Shown here in pieces: positions 9,241 through 17,861 of a stretch of 64,000 bases of DNA. Made by a program: the position numbers and the translations under genes. The stretch comes from Streptomyces sp. B21-083 (lineage in GTDB: Bacteria > Actinomycetota > Actinomycetes > Streptomycetales > Streptomycetaceae). The notes under the pieces were generated by a model that was not told the origin of the DNA, searched no databases, and saw only the letters and a list, made by a program, of their open reading frames with translations. The first letter of the stretch is position 1. Every line of letters begins with the position of its first letter. Location: contig NZ_JARUND010000001.1 in the NCBI RefSeq assembly GCF_036898825.1, positions 5,022,001 through 5,086,000 on the forward strand, read 5' to 3'.

Positions 9241-9281
9241 GTCGGGTAGCGGGGACGCATTGCTGCGTCCCCGCCCCCTCA

Positions 9282-9316
9282 GAACCGGGCGAGCGGGTTT
9301 CCCCGCACCTCGGCTC
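9282..9316 (-). ncRNA. Group II intron domain V catalytic hairpin
   Basis: 35-base hairpin starting GAGCCG and ending CGGTTC, with a central GAAA tetraloop, the most conserved element of group II ribozymes. It follows the RT stop codon by 18 bases and is followed by domain VI, so the RNA core looks intact. Confidence 0.9.
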
Positions 9317-9334
9317 AAGCAAGCCCCATGGGCT

Positions 9335-11107
9335 TCACGAAAGTGCAGCAACTGCTGGCCTCCTGCGGCTGCGAGGCCGAAGCCTGCGGTGACAGGAGGC
9401 GTGCACGAGGCGTGTTCGGTCCGTGCTCGGCGCGTCAGGCCGTCCGTGGTGAGTGAGATAGTCGGCGGCTATCGCTCTCTTGACGACGTTCAGCCACCAT
9501 CGTTCCCATTCCTGGGGCGATTGCGGGGGCTGATCGGCGGTGAGCAGGTGGTCCCCGCAGAGCGGACAGCGGCCGTCCTGCTTGGCGAGCAGGCGCAAGT
9601 TGTAGCTGTCCAGCGGGGGTTTGACCTTTCGTCGCCGCTTGACCCAGTAGTTCGTCAGGCCGGGGTCGTCGGGTGACGCCCCGCCTGCGATCAGCTGGTG
9701 CCGAACGATGTTCGTCCAGGAGAACTTGAGCAGAATGGGGATCTCGCCGCGGTCGTTGAGCACGTTGGCGCGATCTCCGAACACCCACCGGTCGTTCCTG
9801 AACTTGTTGAACCTGCCGAAGTAGCGGCGAGCGATCCACTTCTTCGACTTGTTGGGGTGCATGCGTCTGGCCCACCGGTAGGTGAGCCACCACACGTAGT
9901 GATCCAGCGCCGTGAAGATTCTGCTGGACACCACCCCCCGGTAGTAGGCAGCCCAGCCCCGCACGATCGGGTTGAGCTTGGCGATGACCGCCGTCGCGTT
10001 CAAGCCGCGCAGAGCGCGCACCTCGTCCGCGAGCCTGTTCCGGATGCGCCTGACCGCCTCCGCACTTGGTTTGATCAGCAGCTTGCCGCGTCGATAGCGG
10101 CGGACGTTGAACCCGAGGAAGTTGAAGCCTTCTTCGAGGTGGACGATGCGCGTCTTGTCCTCGTTGAAGACCAGCCCCCGAGGCGCCAGCCACTGCGCAA
10201 GCTGTGCCTTGACCTGCTCGGACTGCTGTCTGGAGTGGCAGCAGGCGACCATGTCGTCGGCGTATCTCACCAAGATCGGAGAGCCCGCCACCACATCCCC
10301 GGCGTGTGTGCCGGTGGTGAGATAGCGGACCCCTGCGGCCTCCTCCAGCCCGTGGAGGGCCACGTTCATCAACAGCGGGCTGATCACACCGCCTTGAGGA
10401 GAGCCCTCCTCGGTCGGCGTGAACTGCCCTTTGTCGACCACTCCGGCCTTCAGCCACCGTTCGATCAGATCCCTGGCCGGGAACGAACCGAGCGAGTCGA
10501 GTAGCCGTGAGTGGCCGATCTTGTCGAACGCGGCGGACAGATCAGCGTCCAGGATCCACAACCGGCGGGCGCGTGGCCCGCTGAGCGTGGAGAACAGGGA
10601 GCCGATCGCATCCGCGCAGCTTCGCCCGGGGCGGAACCCGTAGGAACGGGGCTCGAACCGGGCTTCCCACTCGGGTTCCAGTGCGCTGCGGACCCGCGCC
10701 TGATGGCACCGGTCCAAGATCACGGGAATGCCGAGCGGTCGCTGCTTTCCATTGGCCTTCGGAATGTACACACGGCGCACGGGCATGGGGTCCCAGGACG
10801 AACGCGTGCGGTGCACCCGCATCGCGACCGCCGCCCTGGCTTCGGGGGACAAAGCTGTCTCCCCGTCGATCCCGGCCGTCCGACGTCCAGCGTTGCGCTG
10901 AGTGACTTGCCGCACGCTGACCAGCGTGTTCGACCAGGACCTCAGCATCAGTTTCTGCAAGGACCGGACCTGAGCCCAGTCCTCTTCTCGTGTCGCCTTG
11001 AAGATCCTCCGCCGCAGCCTCACTACGTTCTCCTCGTGAGTGCGCCAGACGATGGCGTCCCAGTCGAGAACGTCCTCGGGTCCGTTCACCGCAATGGTGT
11101 CCAACAT
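9335..11107 (-). CDS. ltrA: Group II intron reverse transcriptase/maturase
   Basis: 590-residue intron-encoded protein. It assists intron RNA folding and splicing and copies the intron into target DNA. Domains in order: RT0-7 (residues about 70-370) with [36 protein letters not shown] and the catalytic YADD at 282-285; maturase X domain (about 390-480, with [28 protein letters not shown]); and an HNH endonuclease domain at the C-terminus (CPLCG ... [11 protein letters not shown]). Length is normal for the family and no disruption is seen, so it may be active. The gene symbol denotes the family, not a curated name. Confidence 0.9.
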   Translation of the reverse strand: MLDTIAVNGPEDVLDWDAIVWRTHEENVVRLRRRIFKATREEDWAQVRSLQKLMLRSWSNTLVSVRQVTQRNAGRRTAGIDGETALSPEARAAVAMRVHRTRSSWDPMPVRRVYIPKANGKQRPLGIPVILDRCHQARVRSALEPEWEARFEPRSYGFRPGRSCADAIGSLFSTLSGPRARRLWILDADLSAAFDKIGHSRLLDSLGSFPARDLIERWLKAGVVDKGQFTPTEEGSPQGGVISPLLMNVALHGLEEAAGVRYLTTGTHAGDVVAGSPILVRYADDMVACCHSRQQSEQVKAQLAQWLAPRGLVFNEDKTRIVHLEEGFNFLGFNVRRYRRGKLLIKPSAEAVRRIRNRLADEVRALRGLNATAVIAKLNPIVRGWAAYYRGVVSSRIFTALDHYVWWLTYRWARRMHPNKSKKWIARRYFGRFNKFRNDRWVFGDRANVLNDRGEIPILLKFSWTNIVRHQLIAGGASPDDPGLTNYWVKRRRKVKPPLDSYNLRLLAKQDGRCPLCGDHLLTADQPPQSPQEWERWWLNVVKRAIAADYLTHHGRPDAPSTDRTRLVHASCHRRLRPRSRRRPAVAALS

Positions 11108-11775
11108 GTCCCTCGGTTCGAGAGGCGCTCGGCCTCGGCGTTCAAAGGCTCACCAGCCCACGTCAGCGCCCTTTCGGGCCCGGTCGCCTGGACCGGCATC
11201 CGGCCGGTTCCCCGTGACAGCCGCCTGGAGAGGCAGCCGTGGTGTCACGAGTCCCGTTGCCTTTCGGCAGCCGGCATCCGCTTCTTGGGCATCCTGTCCC
11301 GCCGAGGGCTTCCGCCCCTCTTGCGATCGGCCTACCGAGCCAGATGGCCCGGACCCCGACGGGGTTTCCACGTTCCGCGCATACGAGACGCGACCGGGGA
11401 GGGCGCCCCCTAAACCCCGGGACCAGCGGTGTTCTTGCGACCGACGGGGCAGGCTCCGGTCGCCGCTCGCCGCCTCTTCCAGCGGCCAGGTCCTATCACC
11501 CGGTGTTCTTTCCGTCTCCCCGGGCTTGTCGATGACGAGGCATCACAGGGGGTTCACTCGCGTTCGCCCGTCCGGCCTTCTCCTTGCCCGGTTGCTCCCC
11601 CTGACGGATCGGGGGCCCTTGGGCGTCTTCCCTGAGCTTCGCACCCTCTGCGGGCAGGACCCGCGAGCGCACGTCAGGGCGGAGATCGGTCTCGAACACT
11701 GACCGAGAACTACGCAACCGGCATGACCGGCCTCCAATCTGCGAGTTCACTCATATGCGCGACTTCGTGTCGCAC

Positions 11776-12787
11776 CACCCCAGTCGGCCTGTACCTCCAG
11801 CGGCGTGCACATCCGGGCCAGCAGCGCCGCGTGCAGTGGCGCCTTGGGCTCGGTGTGGACCACGGCGGTCAGGGCGAGCCGGGTCGCCTCGTCGAGAGCG
11901 ACCACGAGCCGCAGGTGCTCGGCCCCACCCTCCCCACCGGAGGGCAGGGGCAACTCGACTGCGTCCAGGTGAACGCGCTCGCCCACCGCCACCACGGTCA
12001 CTGGGCTGGCCCTCTCCTCCACGGCGCGGACCAGGAGGCGGGCGGCGAAGCGCCGGACGGCGGTGCGGGATGGCCGGGACAGCTCGCCCGCCGCAAGGGG
12101 CGCAGCCAGACGTATCAGCACCCGCTCGTACAACGGCCCGGCCGCTAGTTGACGGCCCGGGCGCTGTGCGGCGAGCACCTCCCGCACCGCAGCCTGTACC
12201 CGGGGATGCAGCTCGGCCTCCTCCGTTGCCGAGTACCGCTCGGCCCTGCCGTCGGTGAGACCAGTCAGTCCCCGCTGCTGGTATCGCTGCCGCTTGCGCC
12301 GCACTGTCCGCGCGGAAGCCCCGCCTATCCCCAGCTCGGCCAGCTCCCAGGCCTTGGCCTCCTCCCGCTCGGCCAGGGTGTGGCGGGCAGGGTCATAGGC
12401 CGTACGTGGCTTCGCGCCGGGCGGCGCACCGTACGGCACACCGGTCAGCACCTCGGTGACATGCCGCCGCCACCAACGCGCCCGCTCCAGCGCCGCCTCC
12501 GGCAGGACCGGCACCGAGGGCTCCAGCGAGGGCGGGCTATCGCGCCCCAGGAACGCGAAGTCCTCCGCCGTCAGCAGCGAGATCACGTCGATATGCTCGG
12601 TGGCACCCAGGCCGTCCCGCAGTGCCACGCGCCCGCCGCACACCCCGGTCACCGTGCACACCTGCCCGTCGAACCGCACCCGGTCACCTGTGCCGAGCCG
12701 GTCGGGCCACGCCGCGTCCATCCACTCCCTCGGTCCGAGTTTCGGGGCCGGATCGAGCCGCACCGAGGTGCGCTCGCGCGCGTTCAC
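11776..12787 (-). CDS. tniA: TniA transposase exon 1 (N-terminal half)
   Basis: Mu/TniA-type DDE transposase, cut after the first base of codon 338 by the group II intron. From GTG 12787: an SH3-like/beta N-terminal region (GDRVRFDGQVCTVTG), helix-turn-helix DNA-binding domains (about 110-250, including WELAELGIGGASARTVRRKR and the GLTGLTDGR segment typical of TniA), then the start of the catalytic core with VHLDAVELPL carrying the first Asp. Unspliced, translation runs into the intron and stops after 8 codons. The GTG start is inferred from where homology-like sequence begins; the frame is open further upstream to 12940, across a 21-base inverted repeat. Confidence 0.75.
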
Positions 12788-12836
12788 ACCGTGCGCCAGA
12801 ACACCTCGGCCCCGCTCGCACCGGCCAAGGTTTGCC

Positions 12837-12896
12837 GTCGGGCGGGTTGGATGCCACGGGCCCTGCACCGGCCTGGTGGCATCCAACCCGCCCGAC
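12837..12896. repeat. 21-base perfect inverted repeat upstream of tniA
   Basis: Arms at 12837-12857 (GTCGGGCGGGTTGGATGCCA plus one base) and 12876-12896 are exact complements around an 18-base spacer. It lies between divergent tniA and the Nudix-like gene, so it could be an operator, a transposase-binding site near an element end, or an RNA hairpin in the tniA leader. Confidence 0.8.
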
Positions 12897-12981
12897 GCGA
12901 CAACGCTCCCATCCTGCCCCGTACCACCCGGATGGAACACCCCGATTGCTATTCCAATAACAGGCCGGGAAGGTGATCCAC

Positions 12982-13431
12982 GTGACTCCTTCCCGCTCCG
13001 CCGCGGCCGCCGTCGTCCGCCCCGTCCTCATCGACCCGGCCCGCCGCTTCCTGCTGCTGCCCGTCAGGCACCGGGACGCCAAGTGCTGGTCGGTGCCCGT
13101 CGTGCCGGTGCGCGCAGGCGAGCCCTACCGCCGGACCGCGGTGCGCTACCTGCGGTCGCTGACCGGCCTGCCCGGTCTGCTGATCACACCGGTCGTCGGC
13201 GTGCTTCCGGCCACCGGCGTGCGGCGCCGCATCGCATACGTCGTCCTGGCCCGACCGGCCACCGGAGCTTGGCCGCAGAACGCACCTGCCCTGTTAGGGG
13301 CGGGCGCGCGCTGGTGGAGCACGGCCCAGCTGCGTGACGTAGGCGTACGTGTGGAACCCGACACGCTGCCGCTGCTCATGGACGGCTACTGGGAGGGATG
13401 GCTGCCCGACGGAGAGGTCTCACTCGAGTGA
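12982..13431 (+). CDS. Nudix-like protein with degenerate catalytic box
   Basis: 149 residues from GTG 12982 (GAAGG ribosome site at suitable spacing; GTG 12973 is an alternative). The fold pattern follows Nudix hydrolases: a first strand AAAVVRPVLIDPARRFLLL, then CWSVPVVPVRAGEPYRRTAVRYLRSLTGLP in the Nudix-box position, then VVGVLPATGVRRRIAYVVLA. The catalytic REUxEE is replaced by RYLRSL and the leading GG is missing, so hydrolase activity is unlikely. It is divergent from tniA, and the downstream gene starts 38 bases after its stop. Possible role: nucleotide sensing or binding; unproven. Confidence 0.55.
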   Translation: MTPSRSAAAAVVRPVLIDPARRFLLLPVRHRDAKCWSVPVVPVRAGEPYRRTAVRYLRSLTGLPGLLITPVVGVLPATGVRRRIAYVVLARPATGAWPQNAPALLGAGARWWSTAQLRDVGVRVEPDTLPLLMDGYWEGWLPDGEVSLE

Positions 13432-13468
13432 GTTCCACTGTGCCTATCGCGATGAGGGAGAGCGGAAA

Positions 13469-13972
13469 GTGACGCTGCACGCTATTGAGATCACCCTGAC
13501 CCGAGCCGTTGGGGCCGTCGAGTTGAAGGCAGCGCAACAGGGAAGCCGTCTACCCCTAGCGGCTTGCGAAGACCACACACGCTTGGTGGTTCTCGTGTCG
13601 GCGAAGAACGAACACAAGGCGATGAGGAAGATCTGGCAACGGCTGGACGACGCACTGCCCATCGACGTGCTCTGCAGCCTGTTCCCCAGCCCCGACGGGC
13701 AGTACCTCATGAGCATCCCGATGACCGAACAGGCATGGCAACAGATCCGCGCTCAGGCCGCTACCGCGGGACAGAGTCCGGAGGATCACCTGCGGGCGGC
13801 CGTCGCCCAGGCCCTCGCTCGAGACCGGTCTAGACGCCGGGCGAGGCTGGACTGCCAACTCAGCACCCTGCTCAGCACGTTCACTCCCGAGGAGATCACA
13901 GCGGCGGCAGCGCGGCGGATCCGGCCGCCTGGCTGCCCGTCGGACGGACCGAACGGGAGCCGCGAGGAATAG
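13469..13972 (+). CDS. Hypothetical protein, likely co-transcribed with Nudix-like gene
   Basis: 167 residues from GTG 13469 with an AGGGAG site 9 bases upstream. An N-terminal part predicted alpha/beta (HAIEITLTRAVGAVELKAAQ, TRLVVLVSAKNEHKAMRKIW, GQYLMSIPMTEQAWQQIRAQ) is followed by a helical basic C-terminus (ARDRSRRRARLDCQLSTLLS). The composition is coding-like, but I recognise no family. It may belong to the transposon cargo. Confidence 0.5.
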   Translation: MTLHAIEITLTRAVGAVELKAAQQGSRLPLAACEDHTRLVVLVSAKNEHKAMRKIWQRLDDALPIDVLCSLFPSPDGQYLMSIPMTEQAWQQIRAQAATAGQSPEDHLRAAVAQALARDRSRRRARLDCQLSTLLSTFTPEEITAAAARRIRPPGCPSDGPNGSREE

Positions 13973-14468
13973 CGGTCACGTGGCCCCTCCAGCGGGACGC
14001 ATCGGCTGCCGAACTGGATGAGGCGTGTACAAATCGGTGCACCTCGCGCGGGCTCGGACGTCCACGTCGCCCGCACCCGGGGGGCATTCCCAGCGCTGGG
14101 CCAACCCGACCAGGAGGGCAGAGCGTTATGTAGCGGCGGCTGCAGGCGTCGCCGAGATCTCTCCCTGGTCAGGTTGTCGGCGCTGGCTGAACACAGCCGT
14201 CGTCGTGAGAGGTTCCCCCGTTGCACAGTAGTTGCTGATCAACTGTTCAGATGGGTGGAGGGGTTTTCAGCCCACCACTCGGCGGGGACGACGTCGCGGA
14301 TCGTGGACGGCCAGATCGGGCCCTCGCCGGCGCGCCCGCGAGCGGCCAGACGATCTGCCTGGTGGCCGCGGCAGAGCGGCTCACTTTCGCCTCTCGATAC
14401 CTTCAGCCTGCCTAGACTTGGAGGAAGGCGACAAGACGCCGAATTCCACGAACACGAGGGTGGCGGAA
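13973..14468. promoter_or_regulatory. Non-coding stretch upstream of DISARM
   Basis: About 500 bases between the hypothetical gene and drmD. Open frames crossing it lack a ribosome site and plausible protein sequence, although the drmD frame is open back to 14232. It probably holds the drmD promoter. No repeat or palindrome stands out. Confidence 0.4.
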
Positions 14469-17400
14469 GTGACCGAAGCAGTGGCTGAGTCCGGGCTGCG
14501 CGAGGCCGGTCCAACCCGGGGCCGCAAGCGCCGTCCGACCGGAACTTCCGGGGAGGCCCCGGCGCCAGGTCAGTCCGTGACTGTTCGCAACCGTCAGTGG
14601 GTCGCCACCGAGGTGTCTCGTTCCAGCGTTGTCGCGGACGACCCCACCCGGGGCTTCGATGCGACGCCTCAGCATCTGGTCACGTTGGTCTCGATTGAGG
14701 ATGACGCCGGCGACGAGGAGCTCCGAGTGGTATGGGAGCTCGAACAGCAGGCCGTCACTCACGATCGGCACGCTCTCCCGAGTCCGCAGCCGGTCGGAGA
14801 TGACAGCGTTCCTCGCTTCGACGATCCGGACCGCTTGGACGCCTTCCTTGACGCGGTCCGCTGGGGCGCCATCGCCTCGGCCGACAAGACCGCGCTCCAA
14901 GCGCCCTTCCGCTCCGGAATCAAGGTCGAGGATTACCAACTCGACCCCGTGGTCCGGGCCTTGTCGATGCCCCGTACCAACCTGCTCATCGCCGACGATG
15001 TCGGCCTCGGCAAGACCATCGAAGCCGGTCTGGTCATGCAGGAACTGATGCTGCGCCACCGTGCCCGCACGATGCTCATCGTCTGCCCTGCCAACCTCAC
15101 GGTGCAGTGGCGGGACGAGATGCGAGACAAGTTCGGCCTCGACTTCAAGATTGTTAACAGTGAGCTGCTCCGTGAGCTCCGCCGGTCCCGGGGCCTCTAC
15201 ACCAACCCCTGGACGCACTACCCCCGCTTGATCGTCAGCGTGGACTGGCTCAAGCGGGAACGCCCTATGCGCCTGCTGCGTGACGTACTGCCTGCCGTAC
15301 CTGAATACCCCCGCGCTTTCGACCTCCTTGTCGTCGATGAGATCCACACGTGTGCTCCGTCGGGCAACGGCAAGTACGCCGTTGACTCGCAGCGCACCAC
15401 GGCGATCCGCACGCTGGCTCCGCACTGCGAGCACCGCCTCTTCCTGTCCGCGACCCCGCACAACGGCTATCTGGAGTCCTTCACCGCGCTGCTTGAACTC
15501 CTCGACGATCAGCGCTTCGCCCGTGGCGTTCCGCCTTCTCAGGAACAGCTTGCCCGCATCATGGTTCGGCGCCTCAAGCGGGAGCTCCCACCCAACTGGG
15601 ACGGCAGTGCGCGGTTCCCGAAGCGGCAACTGCGTGCCCTGGAGGTGGAGTACAACGCTCAGACGCGCGATGCCTACGCCGACCTCACCGCCTATGCCGC
15701 GAGTCGGCGCGGACAAGGAGGCGCGGGCAACCAGCCTGGCGCCGTTGCCCAGCGCACCGCTGCTGATTTCGTCACCTCGCTGCTCAAGAAGCGTTTCCTC
15801 TCATCGCCCAAGGCGTTTACAGAGACCATCGACACTCACCTGGCGACCATGACGGCCAGATCCGAAGGCAATTCCTCGGGACAGGCCGGCCGTCAGCTCG
15901 ACGCTTCCGCGCGGGATTCACGGGTCAAGATCCTCAAGCCGCTCGTTGACCGACTCGACGAAACAGCCGAGGACGACGAGTCGTACGGCGAAGCCGCGAC
16001 CGAGGCGCTCACCGCAGCGCGCAGCCTCTCCGCTCCACTCACCAGCGAGGAACACGGCCTGCTCACTCGGCTCCGGGACTGGGCACGCATCGCGCAGGAC
16101 CGTCCCGACGCCAAGTTCGATGCCCTCCGCCTGTGGCTCGACCCGGTCGTCTGCCCGCAAGGTCCGCGCGAGGAGTGGACCGACGAGCGCGTCATCATCT
16201 TCACGGAATACCGGGACACCCAGCGCTGGCTGCACGAGCGACTCCTTGCGGCAGGAGTGCCTGCGGAGCGAATCGCCATGCTGTTCGGCGGCCAGGATGA
16301 GGAGCAACGGGAGCACATCAAGTCCGTGTTTCGTGAATCTCCTGAACTCTCGCCGATCCGCATCCTGCTGGCCACCGACGCTGCCAGCGAGGGCATCAAC
16401 CTCCAGTCGTACTGCCATCGGCTCCTGCACTGGGAGATCCCCTGGAACCCCAATCGTCTGGAGCAGCGCAACGGCCGCATCGACCGCCACGGCCAGAACG
16501 CCCCGGCCGTGGAGATCTTCCATTTCGTCCCCACCGGATGGCAGGGCAGCAAGATCCGGCCGGAGAAGGAACCGACGTCGCAACGCATTAGCGGTGGCCT
16601 GTTCGACGAGACCAGCACGGACGTCGTCGAGGAGGGCGCGTTCACGACAGGAACGCTGGAGGATGAACTCCACTTCCTGGCCGTCGCCGCTCGCAAGGTC
16701 GACCAGATCCGAGAGGACCTCGGCAGCGCAGGAGAGGTGATCGCCGCACAGGTTGAGCAGAAAATGCTCGGCCGACGGGCTGACTGGCAAACCGCGGACG
16801 CCGAGATCAGCAAGCGTTCAGGGCGTGCGACCCTCAAGATCGAACGTGATCTCGCTCGTGACCTCGAGCGCCTCGTCAGTGAGCTCTCCGGCAGCCGTGC
16901 CGAACTGAATCTGACCCCCGGTACGGTCGAGAGGGTGGTACGTACGGCTCTTCGCCTCGCTCACCGGAAGGACCTGAACGAGGTGCCGGCACCGCAAGGT
17001 GTCACCGCTCGCTGCTTCCGCCTGCCCGACCTGCCAGGTGTCTGGGGGCAGGCCCGCAATGACGGGCTGCGGCACCCGATGACCAAGCAGGAACGACCGG
17101 TGACATTCGACCAGGAGGCCGTCTCCGCTGGGCGGACAGACGTCGTATTGATGCATCTCGGGCACCGGCTCGTGCAGATGTGCCTGCGCCTGTTGCGTGC
17201 CGAACTCTGGGCCGGCGGAGCCGCCGCCAAACTTAGCCGGGTCACCGCGAAAGTGGTCCCTGGTGATCTTCTGCGAGCGCCGGCGATTGTCGCGCACGGT
17301 CGTGTCGTCATTTCGGGAGACGGCGGCATGCGACTCCACGAGGAGATCGTCGCCGCAGGCGGCAGCATCGTCGAGGGAAGGCTGGAAGCCGCCAAGCAGG

Positions 17401-17861
17401 ACGACGTGGACGCATGGCTCCACGCAGCAGTCGACGAATTGCCGGCCGAGACCGTCCTCCAACGCCTCACCGAGCTGTGGCCGAACCTTGAGGACCGGCT
17501 CTCCCGCGCTCTGGAGACCCGGTCCAACCAGCGGGCCCGATCCCTGCAGGCGGTGCTCAAGAAGCGCTGCGACGAAGAGGTAAAGGGCGTAGAGCAGGTC
17601 CTTCGAGAGCTTGAGAAGTCCATCGGACAAGCTCTGGAGGACCACACTCACTGGGAACAGGCATCACTCTTCGAAGTAGAACAGCGCAACCAACTCCGCA
17701 AGGACCACGACGCCCTCCGGGCGCGCTTGAAGGCTATTCCTGACCTCGTCGAGCAGGAGACCAGCGCCCTTCGCCGTCGATATGCCGACCCGACCCCGCG
17801 CTGGTTCCCTGTCGCTGTGACCTTCCTCGTCCCGTCCGTACTCGCCCGAGGTGACCGCTGA
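14469..17861 (+). CDS. drmD: DISARM SNF2-like helicase DrmD
   Basis: 1130-residue SF2/SNF2-type ATPase of class 1 DISARM. The N-terminal RecA lobe has Walker A DVGLGKT (GKT at residues 181-183), DEIH at 290-293 and SATP at 327-330. The C-terminal lobe has TDAASEGINLQ and the motif VI region RNGRIDRHGQ (667-676). The C-terminal 350 residues are helical and charged. The start GTG 14469 follows a GAGGG site at 8 bases; the upstream extension of the frame is Arg-rich and not protein-like. The stop overlaps the drmMI start (TGATG), indicating translational coupling. In the class 1 order it is the first gene. It is thought to act on incoming phage DNA with the other Drm proteins; its mechanistic role is inferred from the family. 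Confidence 0.9.
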   Translation: MTEAVAESGLREAGPTRGRKRRPTGTSGEAPAPGQSVTVRNRQWVATEVSRSSVVADDPTRGFDATPQHLVTLVSIEDDAGDEELRVVWELEQQAVTHDRHALPSPQPVGDDSVPRFDDPDRLDAFLDAVRWGAIASADKTALQAPFRSGIKVEDYQLDPVVRALSMPRTNLLIADDVGLGKTIEAGLVMQELMLRHRARTMLIVCPANLTVQWRDEMRDKFGLDFKIVNSELLRELRRSRGLYTNPWTHYPRLIVSVDWLKRERPMRLLRDVLPAVPEYPRAFDLLVVDEIHTCAPSGNGKYAVDSQRTTAIRTLAPHCEHRLFLSATPHNGYLESFTALLELLDDQRFARGVPPSQEQLARIMVRRLKRELPPNWDGSARFPKRQLRALEVEYNAQTRDAYADLTAYAASRRGQGGAGNQPGAVAQRTAADFVTSLLKKRFLSSPKAFTETIDTHLATMTARSEGNSSGQAGRQLDASARDSRVKILKPLVDRLDETAEDDESYGEAATEALTAARSLSAPLTSEEHGLLTRLRDWARIAQDRPDAKFDALRLWLDPVVCPQGPREEWTDERVIIFTEYRDTQRWLHERLLAAGVPAERIAMLFGGQDEEQREHIKSVFRESPELSPIRILLATDAASEGINLQSYCHRLLHWEIPWNPNRLEQRNGRIDRHGQNAPAVEIFHFVPTGWQGSKIRPEKEPTSQRISGGLFDETSTDVVEEGAFTTGTLEDELHFLAVAARKVDQIREDLGSAGEVIAAQVEQKMLGRRADWQTADAEISKRSGRATLKIERDLARDLERLVSELSGSRAELNLTPGTVERVVRTALRLAHRKDLNEVPAPQGVTARCFRLPDLPGVWGQARNDGLRHPMTKQERPVTFDQEAVSAGRTDVVLMHLGHRLVQMCLRLLRAELWAGGAAAKLSRVTAKVVPGDLLRAPAIVAHGRVVISGDGGMRLHEEIVAAGGSIVEGRLEAAKQDDVDAWLHAAVDELPAETVLQRLTELWPNLEDRLSRALETRSNQRARSLQAVLKKRCDEEVKGVEQVLRELEKSIGQALEDHTHWEQASLFEVEQRNQLRKDHDALRARLKAIPDLVEQETSALRRRYADPTPRWFPVAVTFLVPSVLARGDR

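Larger units (their letters stand above)
9241..11775 (-). mobile_element. Group II intron inserted in tniA
   Basis: 2535-base retroelement, complete at both ends. On the minus strand it begins GTGCGACACG (the GUGYG 5' signature) at 11775 and ends CTACCCGAC at 9241 (AY ending). Domain V is at 9282-9316, with the family's GAGC...GAAA...GTTC pattern, and is followed by a domain VI stem at 9241-9281. An RT/maturase gene lies in domain IV. Joining base 11776 to base 9240 forms a GAC codon and restores the transposase reading frame, which supports these exact boundaries. EBS-IBS pairing was not worked out. Confidence 0.92.

Noticed and set aside
10511..11413. Plus-strand open frame over the group II intron
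   Set aside because: It is antisense to the RT gene and the intron RNA domains, and has no protein features.
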